Source: Rudaea sp.
GTDB taxonomy: Bacteria; Pseudomonadota; Gammaproteobacteria; Xanthomonadales; Rhodanobacteraceae
Length of the DNA stretch: 64,000 bases
NCBI GenBank assembly: GCA_031291055.1
Contig: JARLJU010000089.1
Span: forward strand, 80,813-144,812
Direction of reading: 5' to 3'
Position 1 is the stretch's first letter, and the number at the start of each line of letters is the position of its first letter. Shown piece by piece: positions 63,808 through 64,000 of the stretch. The notes below the pieces were generated by a model. It searched no databases, was not told where the DNA came from, and saw only the letters and a program-made list of their open reading frames with translations. The position numbers and the translations under genes were made by a program.

Positions 63808-63883
63808 CTATTCGCTCAAGCGGACCGCTGCGAGTCGGCACGGTGTAAACTAGTTTCGTTCGCGGCAGCGGCCGCTTAGCTCA
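63802..63883 (+). repeat. attC site of cassette 4, truncated at the right
   Basis: CACTAAC (63802-63808) exactly complements GTTAGTG at the left end of cassette 4, and the interior matches attC2 and attC3 up to GCTTAGCTCA. Where the others continue with AGCGTTA, this one reads GCAACTGTC, so the R' end is missing and the site should not recombine. Confidence 0.85.
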
Positions 63884-64000
63884 GCAACTGTCTTGGTGTT
63901 GACGGTTTTCTACACTGCGCATGCTCCGCGTAATTCTTCCCGCCGTCGTGCATTGAGGATCGTAAGCAACTTACGCATGCATGCGACCAAAGCCACTTTG
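63884..64000. other. Unassigned sequence after the integron break
   Basis: 117 bp of text starting GCAACTGTCTTGGTGTTGAC with no cassette features. The abrupt switch out of attC sequence suggests the end of an inserted element or a deletion joint. No gene can be called before the window ends. Confidence 0.4.

Larger units (their letters stand above)
61151..63884. mobile_element. Chromosomal integron with four cassettes
   Basis: The unit is intI (minus strand), an attI region at about 62168-62320, then four cassettes in one orientation with boundaries at G|TT of the 7-bp sites: 62315, 62693, 63032, 63428, and a broken end near 63884. attC2 to attC4 are nearly identical to one another (starting TAACTATTCGCTCAAGCGGA), as in sedentary chromosomal arrays. 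No antibiotic-resistance cassette is present. Confidence 0.93.

Overview
This window reads as about 56 kb of core chromosome from a GC-rich gammaproteobacterium, followed by about 7 kb of mobile DNA. The order Lysobacterales (Xanthomonadales) is the best fit. The evidence is a Clp-type CRP homologue divergent from speD and next to trpC-trpD-trpG, a long-form PurC, DUF4124 and CsbD small proteins, and an rplM-rpsI pair. The order rpe / trpE / trpG-trpD-trpC / clp(vfr) / speD / coq7 resembles the corresponding Pseudomonas region, but other genes have been inserted into it. I cannot assign genus or species from sequence alone.

1-20.8 kb: an mrr-type restriction gene broken by one in-frame stop codon, then single metabolic and stress genes. 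These include a FAD oxidoreductase, MHS transporter, lipocalin, CocE-like esterase, a GlxA-type regulator coupled to an isochorismatase-family hydrolase, msrA, a BON + CsbD stress pair, an unusual 870-residue protein with two glycosyltransferase domains and a SEC-C motif, dinB, an EamA transporter, a thioredoxin/TPR protein, an O-methyltransferase and a BCP-type peroxiredoxin.

20.8-44.5 kb: a second csbD, a secreted DUF1501/DUF1800 pair, glcF-like and coq7, an M13 metallopeptidase, speD, clp and the trp genes. trpE is separated from trpGDC by a secreted collagen-like protein, a protein with an IPTL-CTERM-like tail, and a lower-GC ORF that runs into a hairpin-rich element. Upstream of trpE are a Sel1-like protein and a two-component pair resembling the proteobacterial dedicated sortase regulators, then two tiny ORFs, rpe, djlA, a cytochrome c and purC.

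44.5-56.6 kb: five consecutive envelope genes on the minus strand (lipase-like lipoprotein, DUF1302, DUF1329, Ycf48-like, RND exporter). They look like one operon for handling a hydrophobic compound or lipid; its substrate is unknown to me. An epimerase-like protein and rplM-rpsI follow.

56.7-64 kb: tRNA-Gln(CTG) marks the edge of mobile DNA. A P4-type integrase lies just downstream, then a protein whose start is a (GACGAG)12 microsatellite, an AlpA-like regulator, and a compact module of HTH/zinc-ribbon protein plus a second tyrosine recombinase. Tail-to-tail with that module is a chromosomal integron: intI, an attI region rich in perfect palindromes, and four gene cassettes with recognisable attC sites. 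The cassettes encode one cytosolic-looking, two membrane and one secreted small protein. The last attC is truncated, so something cut the array at about position 63,884. No CRISPR array or rRNA gene is visible.
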